Shown here in pieces: positions 17,166 through 24,402 of a stretch of 54,563 nucleotides of DNA. Position numbers and translations under genes: made by a program. The stretch comes from Pseudomonadota bacterium (GTDB lineage Bacteria > Chloroflexota > Ktedonobacteria > Ktedonobacterales > JADMIN01). The number at the start of each line of letters is the position of its first letter. Position 1 is the stretch's first letter. The DNA lies in the NCBI GenBank assembly GCA_021324535.1, contig JAJPIU010000138.1, forward strand, positions 1-54,563. Reading direction: 5' to 3'. A model generated the notes under the pieces. It was not told the DNA's origin. It ran no database searches and saw only the letters and a list, made by a program, of their open reading frames with translations.

Positions 17166-20100
17166 CGGCCAGCCCCCATGCTCCATGATCGTCTCGTCTA
17201 TCGCCTCCATCAGGCGCATCGTCTCGGCAAGCGCCGCCACCACCCACGCGTAGTGATTCAGGTCGTCGTAGGTCAGCTTGCGCCCCTTGCGATCTTTCAG
17301 CCACTTCTGGCAGACCTGGTAGCCGCCGATGGTGAACTCCCACACCTCCGGCGCCACGCCCTCGAAATACTGCGTCGTGTTGATCCAGACACGCCCCTGC
17401 TCCCAGCCGTTTGCCCCTGGCGGCGTATAGGCCACGCGCTCCACGATATTGCTGCCGCGCTCAGGATAGTTGATCATGCCCCTTCCCTGGCCCTCCCCCA
17501 GAGGGAGAGGGGAAGCGGAGTCTTCCATCAGATGCAGGGCGACGAGGCGTGCGCCGAGTTTGCACAACGCGCGGAAGAGATCGCGGTCGCTGGTGAGGGG
17601 GATGCGCGGGAAATCGAGTTTGAGATAATCGGCGTAGCGGCTGCGGTATTCGGGCGCATGGCAGACTGCGTAGATATAATGGAAGACATCCTCCGGCCCC
17701 CACCCCGGCCCTCCCCCAGCGGGAGAGGGGTTGATCGTGCCATCGGGGATGAACGCCAGCCCTAGCGTCTCTTCAAGCCTTGCGATGAAGGCGGGCGCGA
17801 GATTGGGCCGCCTGCCTGTCGCCCCGCCCCCATGCTCACCATCCCACAATGACTTCTCGCCAGTGGGGTAGAGGTAGAGCGGAAGCAGGTTCGTTCGTTC
17901 TTTACTTTCCAAAGAAACAGCGCAATTATCGGCGATGAGCCTTGTACAAAACGCATGATGAAAATCTTCGTTCACTTGGCGAGTTGTGAGCAGGCCAAGA
18001 TTCTTCCCAGCCAGCATGTGGCGCATGACCTCCGAGCGAGGGCGACACTGGAAGCCACGCGAATTCCCTGTGTAGTAGGTCTGCCGCACATCGAACGGGC
18101 GATAGAGGATGGGCGCCAGCTTCTCTTGCGCTGGGCCAGAGGCACGCACATCCTGCTGGGCAAGTGATACTTTCCAGTCTTGCGCATCCGGCCCTAGATT
18201 ATACTGTTCGCGCGCATCTTCGGGCGCAAGGCTGGCAAAATCTGTGACGCGGTTCCAGACCTCATCGCGCGTAAAGCCAATCGTCAGATCGTCGCGCGCG
18301 GTCACAATGCCTAAACTATGCGTCGGCATAATATCGGTCACACGCCAGCCGCGCTGATACTCCTCGGCGTAGGTGGCGTCTTGCGGAGCGAAGAGATAAA
18401 ACGGCGCCTGCGGCGTCAGCGTTTGCCAGCGTGTGTCGGCCAGGTCGTGCGCCGCCAGCCAGGCATATTTCGCATCACGCGCCCCCCACACATCCGCATG
18501 ATGCACCGTCGCATACGGCTTCCGCGCTTTTTCTCCCTCTCCCGCCGCAGCGGGGGAGGGCCGGGGTGGGGGCAACCGCACGAAAATCCCAATGGCCACC
18601 CCCTGCTGGATGTCGAAGACGTTCTCATCCTTGCCGCCATCGGGCGCGCGCTCCTTCTTCTTGCTGTTCCCATGCAGATCGAGCAGATAGATCGCGTCGA
18701 AGGTCTGGAGCAGCGATTGGCGCATGCCCCGGAAGGTGGGATTATCGAGATAGCTATGGTTCGTGATAAACGCCAGCGCGCCGTAGCCCGTCTGCTCGAT
18801 ACGCCACTGCGCGAAGCGGATAAACTTCACATAGTCATCGTTTAGCCACTTGGGGTTGCGCTCGCCCAGCGGGCGGCCATCCACCGAGAAGTAGTCGCCG
18901 GGGCTGTTGGCAATCCGCCCATGCAGCAGATCGGTGATCCATTTGCCCTTGTTGGCCGAGTGGCCCGAATACGGCGGATTGCCCAGCACCACCATCACCG
19001 GAAACGTCTTTTTCAGCGCCGCCGCCTCGTTCGCCTCATCCGAGATATAAAAACCCTGCGTCAGCGTCTCCGTGCGTTTGATCGCCTCCTCCAGCGTATT
19101 TGTCAGGAAGACGCCCAGCCGCTCGTCGCTCTCGAACTGATAGGCCCAGCGGTCGCGGTCGGCGGCGGGCAGGTCGGCAGCGGCAAGCTGTAGCCCCAGC
19201 TTCAGGTGGGCCATCGCGTAGGGCGCCATCAGCAGCTCGAAGCCAAACAGGCGTGGCAACAGGTGTTGCGAGACGTAGCCCGGCCACATCCCCGCCGCGC
19301 CGCGCTGGCGAAACTGCTCACGGATATGGTCCACCACGGCGTAGAGAAACGTCCCCGTGCCGCACGCCGGATCGAGCAGCAGCACGCGCGGCGATTGCGC
19401 CGTATGTTTGCCATCTTTGTCTTCGTAGGCATATTCAATCGTAGTGGTGTCGGCCAGCCCCTCGGCGCAGCCAAAGCGCGAACGCAACAGGCCATCCACC
19501 GAGCGCGTGATGTACGAGACGACCGGCTCAGGCGTGTAGTAGACACCGCGCAGTTCGCGCAGTCTGGGGTCATACGCCGTCAGGAAGGTTTCGTAGAAGT
19601 GAACGATGGGGTCTTCGCGCTTCGTGCGTTTGCCAAAGTCGGCCAGCACGGCCGCCATATCGGTCTGATCGAGCAACTGCGCGAGGTCGTCCACGAAGCC
19701 GACGAACGGCTCATCATCCAGATCAGGGCCGGTGATGGTCGCGAAGAGCCTGCGCAGGAAGGGATTGGTACGCGGAATCTCGCGGGCGGCGTCTTGCCTG
19801 CGAAACGGCTGCGATCCCTGGTGGCGCTGGCGCGCGGCGAAGAGGCCATAGGCGAGCGTCTGCGCGAACATATCGGCGAAACTTTCCGGCGTGAGGTCGG
19901 GCAACAAGACACGCTGGAAGTCGGTCAGCAGCCCCTTGAGCAGCGCGGATGGCTTGCCCTGGGCGAACGACGCTATGGCGATGTCGCGGATCATATGCGC
20001 CAGCCGCGCCAGCCGCTCGGCGAGGTCGCGCGGGTCGCGGATCGGCTCCATCCGGGCGCCGATGAACAGCGCCAGCAGCTCCGCAACGCGCGCCATGCCG

Positions 20101-20528
20101 TCGGGATCGAGTCGTAGCGCGCCTTTCGATTGCGGCGTGGCCAGGCGGGCGGTCATGCGCCGTTCGCCATTGACGTACCAACGAAACTCCAGATAATCGG
20201 TGAGGACAAGATTAGGCAGTGAGCGCAGATAGCGATGGAGTTGCTCAGATTTCTCCGTCTCGTCAAGCGAGACGCTAATATCTTTCGCTTCGAGATAGCC
20301 GATGGTGAGCGGGCCGTGCGGCGTCTGTCGGGCGATCACAAAGTCGGGGGCGCCACAGGCGACACGCTTTGGCTCGTTGGTGGCGCTGACGCCTGGAAGG
20401 ATGGCTTGAAGCAGATCGCGCAGGTCGGGGCGATAGGTATGTTCGGTGGCGTTGCCCTGCTGGCGCAAACGCTCGACGCCACGAAGATAGGCGCGGAGGG
20501 CGGCGTGTGCGGCTTCGCTGGCGGCCAT
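17157..20528 (-). CDS. Type ISP/IIG-like restriction-modification enzyme, helicase-less
   Basis: A 1123-residue single-chain restriction-modification protein. An N-terminal PD-(D/E)xK nuclease is suggested by CGAPDFVIARQ...GYLEAKD (Asp62, Glu80, Lys82). An N6-adenine methyltransferase follows: YYTPEPVVSYI, motif I DPACGTGTF (386-394) and motif IV GNPPYSG (516-522). The C terminus matches the type ISP specificity domain (VWEFTIGGYQVCQKWLKDRKGRKLTYDDLNHYAWVV). The superfamily 2 helicase that sits between nuclease and methylase in true type ISP enzymes is absent. Three low-complexity peptides (~652-665, 933-945, 1006-1017) are encoded by palindromic repeats. It probably methylates and cuts unmethylated invading DNA. 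No separate specificity or nuclease gene is adjacent. Confidence 0.88.
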   Translation of the reverse strand: MAASEAAHAALRAYLRGVERLRQQGNATEHTYRPDLRDLLQAILPGVSATNEPKRVACGAPDFVIARQTPHGPLTIGYLEAKDISVSLDETEKSEQLHRYLRSLPNLVLTDYLEFRWYVNGERRMTARLATPQSKGALRLDPDGMARVAELLALFIGARMEPIRDPRDLAERLARLAHMIRDIAIASFAQGKPSALLKGLLTDFQRVLLPDLTPESFADMFAQTLAYGLFAARQRHQGSQPFRRQDAAREIPRTNPFLRRLFATITGPDLDDEPFVGFVDDLAQLLDQTDMAAVLADFGKRTKREDPIVHFYETFLTAYDPRLRELRGVYYTPEPVVSYITRSVDGLLRSRFGCAEGLADTTTIEYAYEDKDGKHTAQSPRVLLLDPACGTGTFLYAVVDHIREQFRQRGAAGMWPGYVSQHLLPRLFGFELLMAPYAMAHLKLGLQLAAADLPAADRDRWAYQFESDERLGVFLTNTLEEAIKRTETLTQGFYISDEANEAAALKKTFPVMVVLGNPPYSGHSANKGKWITDLLHGRIANSPGDYFSVDGRPLGERNPKWLNDDYVKFIRFAQWRIEQTGYGALAFITNHSYLDNPTFRGMRQSLLQTFDAIYLLDLHGNSKKKERAPDGGKDENVFDIQQGVAIGIFVRLPPPRPSPAAAGEGEKARKPYATVHHADVWGARDAKYAWLAAHDLADTRWQTLTPQAPFYLFAPQDATYAEEYQRGWRVTDIMPTHSLGIVTARDDLTIGFTRDEVWNRVTDFASLAPEDAREQYNLGPDAQDWKVSLAQQDVRASGPAQEKLAPILYRPFDVRQTYYTGNSRGFQCRPRSEVMRHMLAGKNLGLLTTRQVNEDFHHAFCTRLIADNCAVSLESKERTNLLPLYLYPTGEKSLWDGEHGGGATGRRPNLAPAFIARLEETLGLAFIPDGTINPSPAGGGPGWGPEDVFHYIYAVCHAPEYRSRYADYLKLDFPRIPLTSDRDLFRALCKLGARLVALHLMEDSASPLPLGEGQGRGMINYPERGSNIVERVAYTPPGANGWEQGRVWINTTQYFEGVAPEVWEFTIGGYQVCQKWLKDRKGRKLTYDDLNHYAWVVAALAETMRLMEAIDETIMEHGGWPLT
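17479..17512 (-). repeat. Family B palindrome inside the restriction gene, insert 3
   Basis: Minus-strand core CCCCTCTCCCTCTGGGGGAG then GGCCAGGGAAGGGG. Translated in frame as PLPLGEGQGRG within the specificity region. Confidence 0.75.
17696..17730 (-). repeat. Family B palindrome inside the restriction gene, insert 2
   Basis: Minus-strand core CCCCTCTCCCGCTGGGGGAG then GGCCGGGGTGGGGGC. Translated in frame as PSPAGGGPGWG between TIN and EDVFHYIYAV, which otherwise read as contiguous protein. Confidence 0.78.
18535..18573 (+). repeat. Family B palindrome inside the restriction gene, insert 1
   Basis: Plus-strand CCCTCTCCCGCCGCAGCGGG then GGAGGGCCGGGGTGGGGGC, the same consensus as inserts 2 and 3 but in the opposite orientation relative to the gene. 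Translated from the minus strand as PPPRPSPAAAGEGE. Confidence 0.78.
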
Positions 20529-20560
20529 GTGTGGCGTACTCCTTGTTGGACGTCAAGGAT

Positions 20561-20635
20561 TGGTGGGCGGTGAGGGATTCGAACCCCCGGCCTTTTGCGT
20601 GTAAAGCAATTGCTCTTCCACTGAGCTAACCGCCC
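20561..20635 (-). tRNA. tRNA-Val (anticodon TAC)
   Basis: Minus-strand cloverleaf: acceptor GGGCGGT / ACCGCCC, D arm GCTC...GAGC, anticodon loop TTTACAC (TAC), T loop GGTTCGAATCC, and encoded CCA. One A-A mismatch closes the anticodon stem. It lies upstream of the restriction gene on the same strand. Confidence 0.95.
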
Positions 20636-20715
20636 ATATTGAGTTATGATAGAGAAACACAGCGCGCCGAACTATTGGAGAGTTCAGCGCGCGTCGTATC
20701 TCAATGTCTCATATG

Positions 20716-20800
20716 TGGTGCCCTCGACTGGACTCGAACCAGCACGCCCTTACGGGCACAGGCCCTCAACCTGCCGTGTATACCATTCCACCACGAGGGC
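20716..20800 (-). tRNA. tRNA-Leu (anticodon GAG)
   Basis: Minus-strand cloverleaf: acceptor GCCCTCG / CGAGGGC, anticodon loop TTGAGGG (GAG), a long class II variable arm (TGCCCGTAAGGGCGT), T loop GGTTCGAGTCC and encoded CCA. About 80 bp upstream of tRNA-Val, probably co-transcribed. Confidence 0.95.
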
Positions 20801-20900
20801 GAACAACAGGGCGATCTCCCTGCCAGGGGAGAGGATCACCCACGCGCATCAGTATACACCGTGGCGGCGTCTGTTGTCAATATTTGTCTATGATCCGTTT

Positions 20901-20940
20901 CCCCTCTCCCTGAAAGAGGGAGGGGGTCAGGGGGTGGGGG
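20901..20940. repeat. Palindromic repeat family B at the VOC gene end
   Basis: CCCCTCTCCCT/AGGGAGGGGG-type hairpin followed by TCAGGGGGTGGGGG. The minus-strand stop codon TGA of the VOC gene falls within it (CCCCCTGACCCCC), as in the kinase and restriction genes. Confidence 0.7.
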
Positions 20941-21346
20941 CTACTCCCTCGCTTTCCGCCAGCCCCTCTTGCTGGTAGATACCGAGAACATTCCCAGCGG
21001 GATCGCGAAAGCGCGCATACACCTCGCGTTCATCGGGATTGACCGGCTGCACGATCTCGCCACCTGCGTCGAGAATGGCCTGGATCGTTGTCGCGGCGTC
21101 GGCGACCATGATGGAGACCATCAGCCCTGTACTAGCATCCGTGGCTGGCTGGCGTCCCGTTACCCACATGCCGCTTACCTGGCCCACGGTGTCATCGAAG
21201 GCGGTTGAGCCGTCGTCGCGCTGTCTGGTCTGCCAGCCGAAGACTTGCTCATAGAACCGCGCTGACGCCGCAACGTCAACAGCGGGCATCTCGACGTAGC
21301 AGATTTTGCCTGTGCGATACCCAGGGGATGGCGCCGAAGTGGTCAC
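20927..21346 (-). CDS. VOC (glyoxalase/bleomycin-resistance fold) protein
   Basis: A 139-residue vicinal oxygen chelate protein with one full pair of beta-alpha-beta-beta-beta modules: GKICYVEMPAVDVAASARFYEQVFGWQ at the N terminus and ARFRDPAGNVLGIYQQ at the C terminus. Members include dioxygenases, glyoxalases and antibiotic-binding proteins; the function here cannot be chosen. The start is a GTG at 21346 preceded by GAGAAG. The C terminus (VAPTP) and stop come from a palindromic repeat. It lies downstream of the rRNA methyltransferase on the same strand. Confidence 0.85.
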   Translation of the reverse strand: MTTSAPSPGYRTGKICYVEMPAVDVAASARFYEQVFGWQTRQRDDGSTAFDDTVGQVSGMWVTGRQPATDASTGLMVSIMVADAATTIQAILDAGGEIVQPVNPDEREVYARFRDPAGNVLGIYQQEGLAESEGVAPTP

Positions 21347-21570
21347 GCTACTTCTCTCTTTCTCATGCAGGTTCGGGGCGCATATCTCTCGACGCCTTCC
21401 CCCAAGTATAGGCTATTTGTTCTATAAAAGCAATGGGCAATCTTCCCAATGGAGGAGGGATCGCTGGCGGCCAGCGACGCCAGCGATCCCTCCTGGGACG
21501 CCTCGCCGAGCAATACTCGCCGACCAGGAGCGCGACGCTACTCGTTCTGCCACTCCTCTTGTCCCATGCG

Positions 21571-21627
21571 AGTCCGCGTAGGCGGACTTTGTGGCGCCAG
21601 CCCGTAGGCGCGGGTTCAACCGCCCGC
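21571..21627 (-). repeat. Double-hairpin repeat family A, copy 5
   Basis: AGTCCGCGTAGGCGGACT, TTGTGGCGCCAGCCCGTAGG, CGCGGGTTCAACCGCCCGC. Ends four bases from the stop codon of the rRNA methyltransferase gene and may act as its terminator. Confidence 0.78.
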
Positions 21628-21631
21628 TCGC

Positions 21632-22348
21632 TTACGCCCGTTCCCCACGCAGATACAGCGCACGCGGATCGCGCCCGAAGGCCAGCCGCTTCGCCCAGGT
21701 CGTCTGGCAGGCGCGCAACTCCGCCGCGCCGAGCGCAACCGGCGCCCGCATGGCAAAACCGGCCTCGCGTAATCCCCGACAAATCGCCCTCCCGGCGTCT
21801 TCGAGGCGCCAACCGATCTCCGTCAGCGCGCCGCCGTTCAGACGCAGTTCAAGCCGCGTTCCTGGCGTGGTTAGCGCCGTCAGCCGCGACAAGAGACGCC
21901 CGTCCTCCGGCAGCAGGCCCCGAAGCAGGCTGCCCCAGGGAAAGTTGACCGTGACGCGCTCTATCTGTGGCGCCAGCGACAGCAGCGCCGCCTCGATCTC
22001 CGGCGGCGGCTCCAGCGCGTCAGCGACCAGAAAGCACAGATTCGCTGGCGCGCGTCGGCTTGCCTCGCGCAGGTTGGCGAAACAGGCGTCCAGGCCGATC
22101 ACCAGATCGGTAGGATGCTGCGCCGCCAGCCAGCGCACAAAACGCCCGTCGCCTGTGCCTAGGTCGAGCCAGGCTCTTTCATACCCAATCAATGGCCCGC
22201 CATGTGGGAGCGTCTCCGCCACACGCGGGAGAACCATGCCACTCACTCTATCCTCACGATGCTCTCTCCACGCGCTCACTCGTTCGGAAGACGCGGATCG
22301 CTTCCGCCGCACGTGGGCGTTGTGAACGTTGGCTGCGCGTTTTGTCAT
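21632..22348 (-). CDS. 16S rRNA (adenine-1408-N1)-methyltransferase, KamB/NpmA-like
   Basis: A 238-residue SAM-dependent methyltransferase. LDLGTGDGRF (61-70) is the SAM loop, VIGLDACFANLREAS the acidic strand, VTVNFPWGSLLRGLL (133-146) holds the Pro-Trp-Gly-Ser segment typical of Kam/Npm enzymes, and QTTWAKRLAFG (215-225) matches their second conserved tryptophan near the C terminus. The two tryptophans sandwich A1408 in NpmA. This family methylates N1 of A1408 in the 30S decoding site and gives resistance to kanamycin, apramycin and related aminoglycosides. Start at 22348 is set by ACAGGAG eight bases upstream; the ORF goes to 22429. A strong promoter lies ~600 nt upstream. Confidence 0.82.
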   Translation of the reverse strand: MTKRAANVHNAHVRRKRSASSERVSAWREHREDRVSGMVLPRVAETLPHGGPLIGYERAWLDLGTGDGRFVRWLAAQHPTDLVIGLDACFANLREASRRAPANLCFLVADALEPPPEIEAALLSLAPQIERVTVNFPWGSLLRGLLPEDGRLLSRLTALTTPGTRLELRLNGGALTEIGWRLEDAGRAICRGLREAGFAMRAPVALGAAELRACQTTWAKRLAFGRDPRALYLRGERA

Positions 22349-22958
22349 ATCCAGGCTCCTGTCAACTGTTGAAGGAAAAAAGCCATCAACCGCCGCAGGA
22401 GGTGGAGCGCGCGCGTGAACGCCACGCATGCGACAAGCGCCACACAGGTGTGGAAAGCGTGAACAATATCGAGAAAGGGGAAGAGAGTGGGAGCGGCCTC
22501 AAGCGCCGTCGAGCCGCTCAGGCAGGGGAAGCCTGGCGTACAGAGCGGCTATGCGAAGAGCCACCGCGCGCGACACATCGAGCCAGTGTCGCCACTGACT
22601 CTCACTCTCATCGCGCGCATCCTGTGGGGAATGCTGAGGGGAGGATATACGAGGAGAAAGCTCAAACGTTAGATACGTTCTGCTCGCGAACGCCTGGGCG
22701 CATCTGGGCGCACAAACTCGCCACCAACGCAACCGCTGGCGGACGACACGCCGATTCTGCCCATGAGCGCGGACAGCATTCTAACAGGGAGGCCGCGCCC
22801 AGGGCATCCCTGAGAAGAACCCATTCACCATTGAGAGCAGCCGCATCAGCGGTTTCACTACCACTGCGCCTGCTCCTTTCCAGGGCCATGTATAGCCGAG
22901 AGCCGAAGCGAAAAAGAAAGCGAAATATGGCGTTCGACAACACGAGAACACCGCCGAC

Positions 22959-22987
22959 AGTATATGTCTTAGGCGAACGATATGCAA
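22959..22987 (-). promoter_or_regulatory. Putative promoter reading toward the A1408 methyltransferase
   Basis: On the minus strand TTGCAT, 17 nt, TATACT. The next convincing gene downstream is the methyltransferase at 22348, so the transcript would have a ~600-nt leader. Confidence 0.5.
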
Positions 22988-23052
22988 GGTGATGCGAGTC
23001 TCCTGCGCCATTTTGATGTGTATCCGCAACCATGCTGGCATGTTAGACGCTC

Positions 23053-23058
23053 TATAAT
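23053..23058 (+). promoter_or_regulatory. TATAAT -10 box of membrane-protein gene
   Basis: A perfect TATAAT 32 nt before the ATG at 23090. No good -35 is seen at the normal distance, so an activator or weak basal promoter is possible. Confidence 0.4.
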
Positions 23059-23089
23059 ACAGGTGATCGCCTTGGAAGGAGCGTTTCCT

Positions 23090-23575
23090 ATGCAGATTCC
23101 GCGCATTGCATATATCATCGGCGCTATCGTTGCCATTGGAGTCATCGCGTTTGTCGTCGTCGCGACCATCTTTGGCTGGTGGGGCATCGTCGTTGACATC
23201 ACGCTGACGCTGACGGCGCTACTCAGTCTGGCGCTGTTGGGCTTGCTGACCTACGCTGTGTTCTCGCTGCTGCGCACCGCGCTCAAGATTCGCAGCGAGT
23301 TGATCCCTGTGTTGCAGTCGCTCCGCGAGACGACCGACAGTGTGCGCGAGACGGCCCGCGCCGCTACGGCGTTTGGCGTGCAACCGGCGGCGCGTACCGC
23401 CAGCGCCGTATTGAGCTTTGGCGAGATCGCCTCGGTGATGTTTGGCCGTGGGCAAGCGCAGACACGCGCGGCACAGCGCCAGCGTCGCCGCCTGGAGATC
23501 GAGCGCGAAGAGGCCGAGCAAGAGCGGCAGGAGCAAGAGGCCCAGGCAAGGAGCGCAGCCAATGGACGCCGTTGA
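23090..23575 (+). CDS. Unknown membrane protein with C-terminal coiled coil
   Basis: A 161-residue protein not recognised as a named family. Two hydrophobic segments (IAYIIGAIVAIGVIAFVVVATIFGWW and LTALLSLALLGLLTYAVFSLL) are followed by an amphipathic region (IPVLQSLRETTDSVRETARAA) that resembles DUF948/YtxH-type helices, and a charged Glu/Arg/Gln tail likely to form a coiled coil. The start at 23090 has AAGGAG eight bases upstream. It overlaps the next gene by 14 nt; the pair probably works together at the membrane. Confidence 0.72.
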   Translation: MQIPRIAYIIGAIVAIGVIAFVVVATIFGWWGIVVDITLTLTALLSLALLGLLTYAVFSLLRTALKIRSELIPVLQSLRETTDSVRETARAATAFGVQPAARTASAVLSFGEIASVMFGRGQAQTRAAQRQRRRLEIEREEAEQERQEQEAQARSAANGRR

Positions 23576-24338
23576 AACCACAGTCGCAGGCGCCAGCGTC
23601 AGCGCCCGGCTGACCTCCATGTTGAGCGCATTTCATATCGGCCATGCGCTGGCGAACTATCCCAGCGGACAGGGAAACGAACCGGAGTGGCTGCACACAC
23701 TTGGGCAGATTTCAGGCGTGCTGCTGATGCTCGAACTGTGCTTCGCGCTGTTGTTGGTCTGCGCGCTAGCCTTTGGCATCGCCTACGCGATGCACTGGAC
23801 GCATAGCAACGTGACACCGCTGCTCGAACGCTCCAGTGATCAGGCGCGGCGGGCGATGGCGGTGGTTGAGCGGAGCAGTGATCGCGTGGTCGAGGGCATC
23901 GCGGAGTTTCATGGGCGACGCCAGGGCATCGAGGCGGCGCTGCGTGTCTTCTTCTTTGGGCCAAAAGCCGCCGCAAGCCTGCTCAACGGACGAAAACCGC
24001 TTGCGCTGCCCGCAGAGGAACCAGCCACATTGCTACGTCCCGCCGAAACACTCCCTTTTCCGCCGGATCAATTGCCCATCCAGGAAGAGGCGACAGAGAC
24101 CTATATTGCGCGGCCAGTGGCCGCTAGCGACCATCCGCCACAACCGCTCCGGCAAGAGCCAACATGGCGCGGCCTGCCCGTAGGAAACGCCAGCGTAGCG
24201 AGGGAAACGAGTGGAAGGAGTGGGAGTGACGCGCAAGCGATTGTGACTGTGGCGCGTCCGTGGCGACAGGTGGGCCGCGCCGGAACCGCCAGCGGCGCCC
24301 GCGCAGGCAGCAGCCGTGGCGTACCGGCCATCGGCTGA
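23562..24338 (+). CDS. Unknown single-pass membrane protein
   Basis: A 258-residue protein, not recognised. One strong membrane helix (GVLLMLELCFALLLVCALAFGIAYAMHW, about residues 53-80) is followed by a helical region (LLERSSDQARRAMAVVERSSDRVVEGIAEFHGRRQGIEAALRVFFFG) with repeated ERSSD, and a Pro/Gln/Ser-rich disordered tail. AAGGAG precedes the ATG at 23562, inside the end of the upstream gene, so the two are coupled. The ORF track extends it to 23442 in error. Confidence 0.68.
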   Translation: MDAVETTVAGASVSARLTSMLSAFHIGHALANYPSGQGNEPEWLHTLGQISGVLLMLELCFALLLVCALAFGIAYAMHWTHSNVTPLLERSSDQARRAMAVVERSSDRVVEGIAEFHGRRQGIEAALRVFFFGPKAAASLLNGRKPLALPAEEPATLLRPAETLPFPPDQLPIQEEATETYIARPVAASDHPPQPLRQEPTWRGLPVGNASVARETSGRSGSDAQAIVTVARPWRQVGRAGTASGARAGSSRGVPAIG

Positions 24339-24402
24339 TGTCGGAGAACGTCGAAGAACCCAAGCAACACGAAGGAAATCACTAGCACAGAAAACCTGAG
24401 AG

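Larger units (their letters stand above)
22349..23089. other. Long gene-poor region between methyltransferase and membrane genes
   Basis: No convincing gene. It holds two divergent promoter candidates (22959-22987 minus, 23053-23058 plus). On the minus strand there is a possible 27-codon mini-ORF near 22784-22864 (starts GTG GTA GTG, product MVVKPLMRLLSMV-like) with AAAGGAG upstream. Larger ORFs in both strands look like chance. Confidence 0.4.

Noticed and set aside
14522-21627. CRISPR array
   Set aside because: The repeated units are few, hundreds of bases to kilobases apart, in both orientations and without regular spacers or cas genes.
22192-22992. 266-aa plus-strand ORF over the methyltransferase upstream region
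   Set aside because: Composition is irregular, it starts inside the methyltransferase gene antisense, has no ribosome site and shows no recognisable domain.
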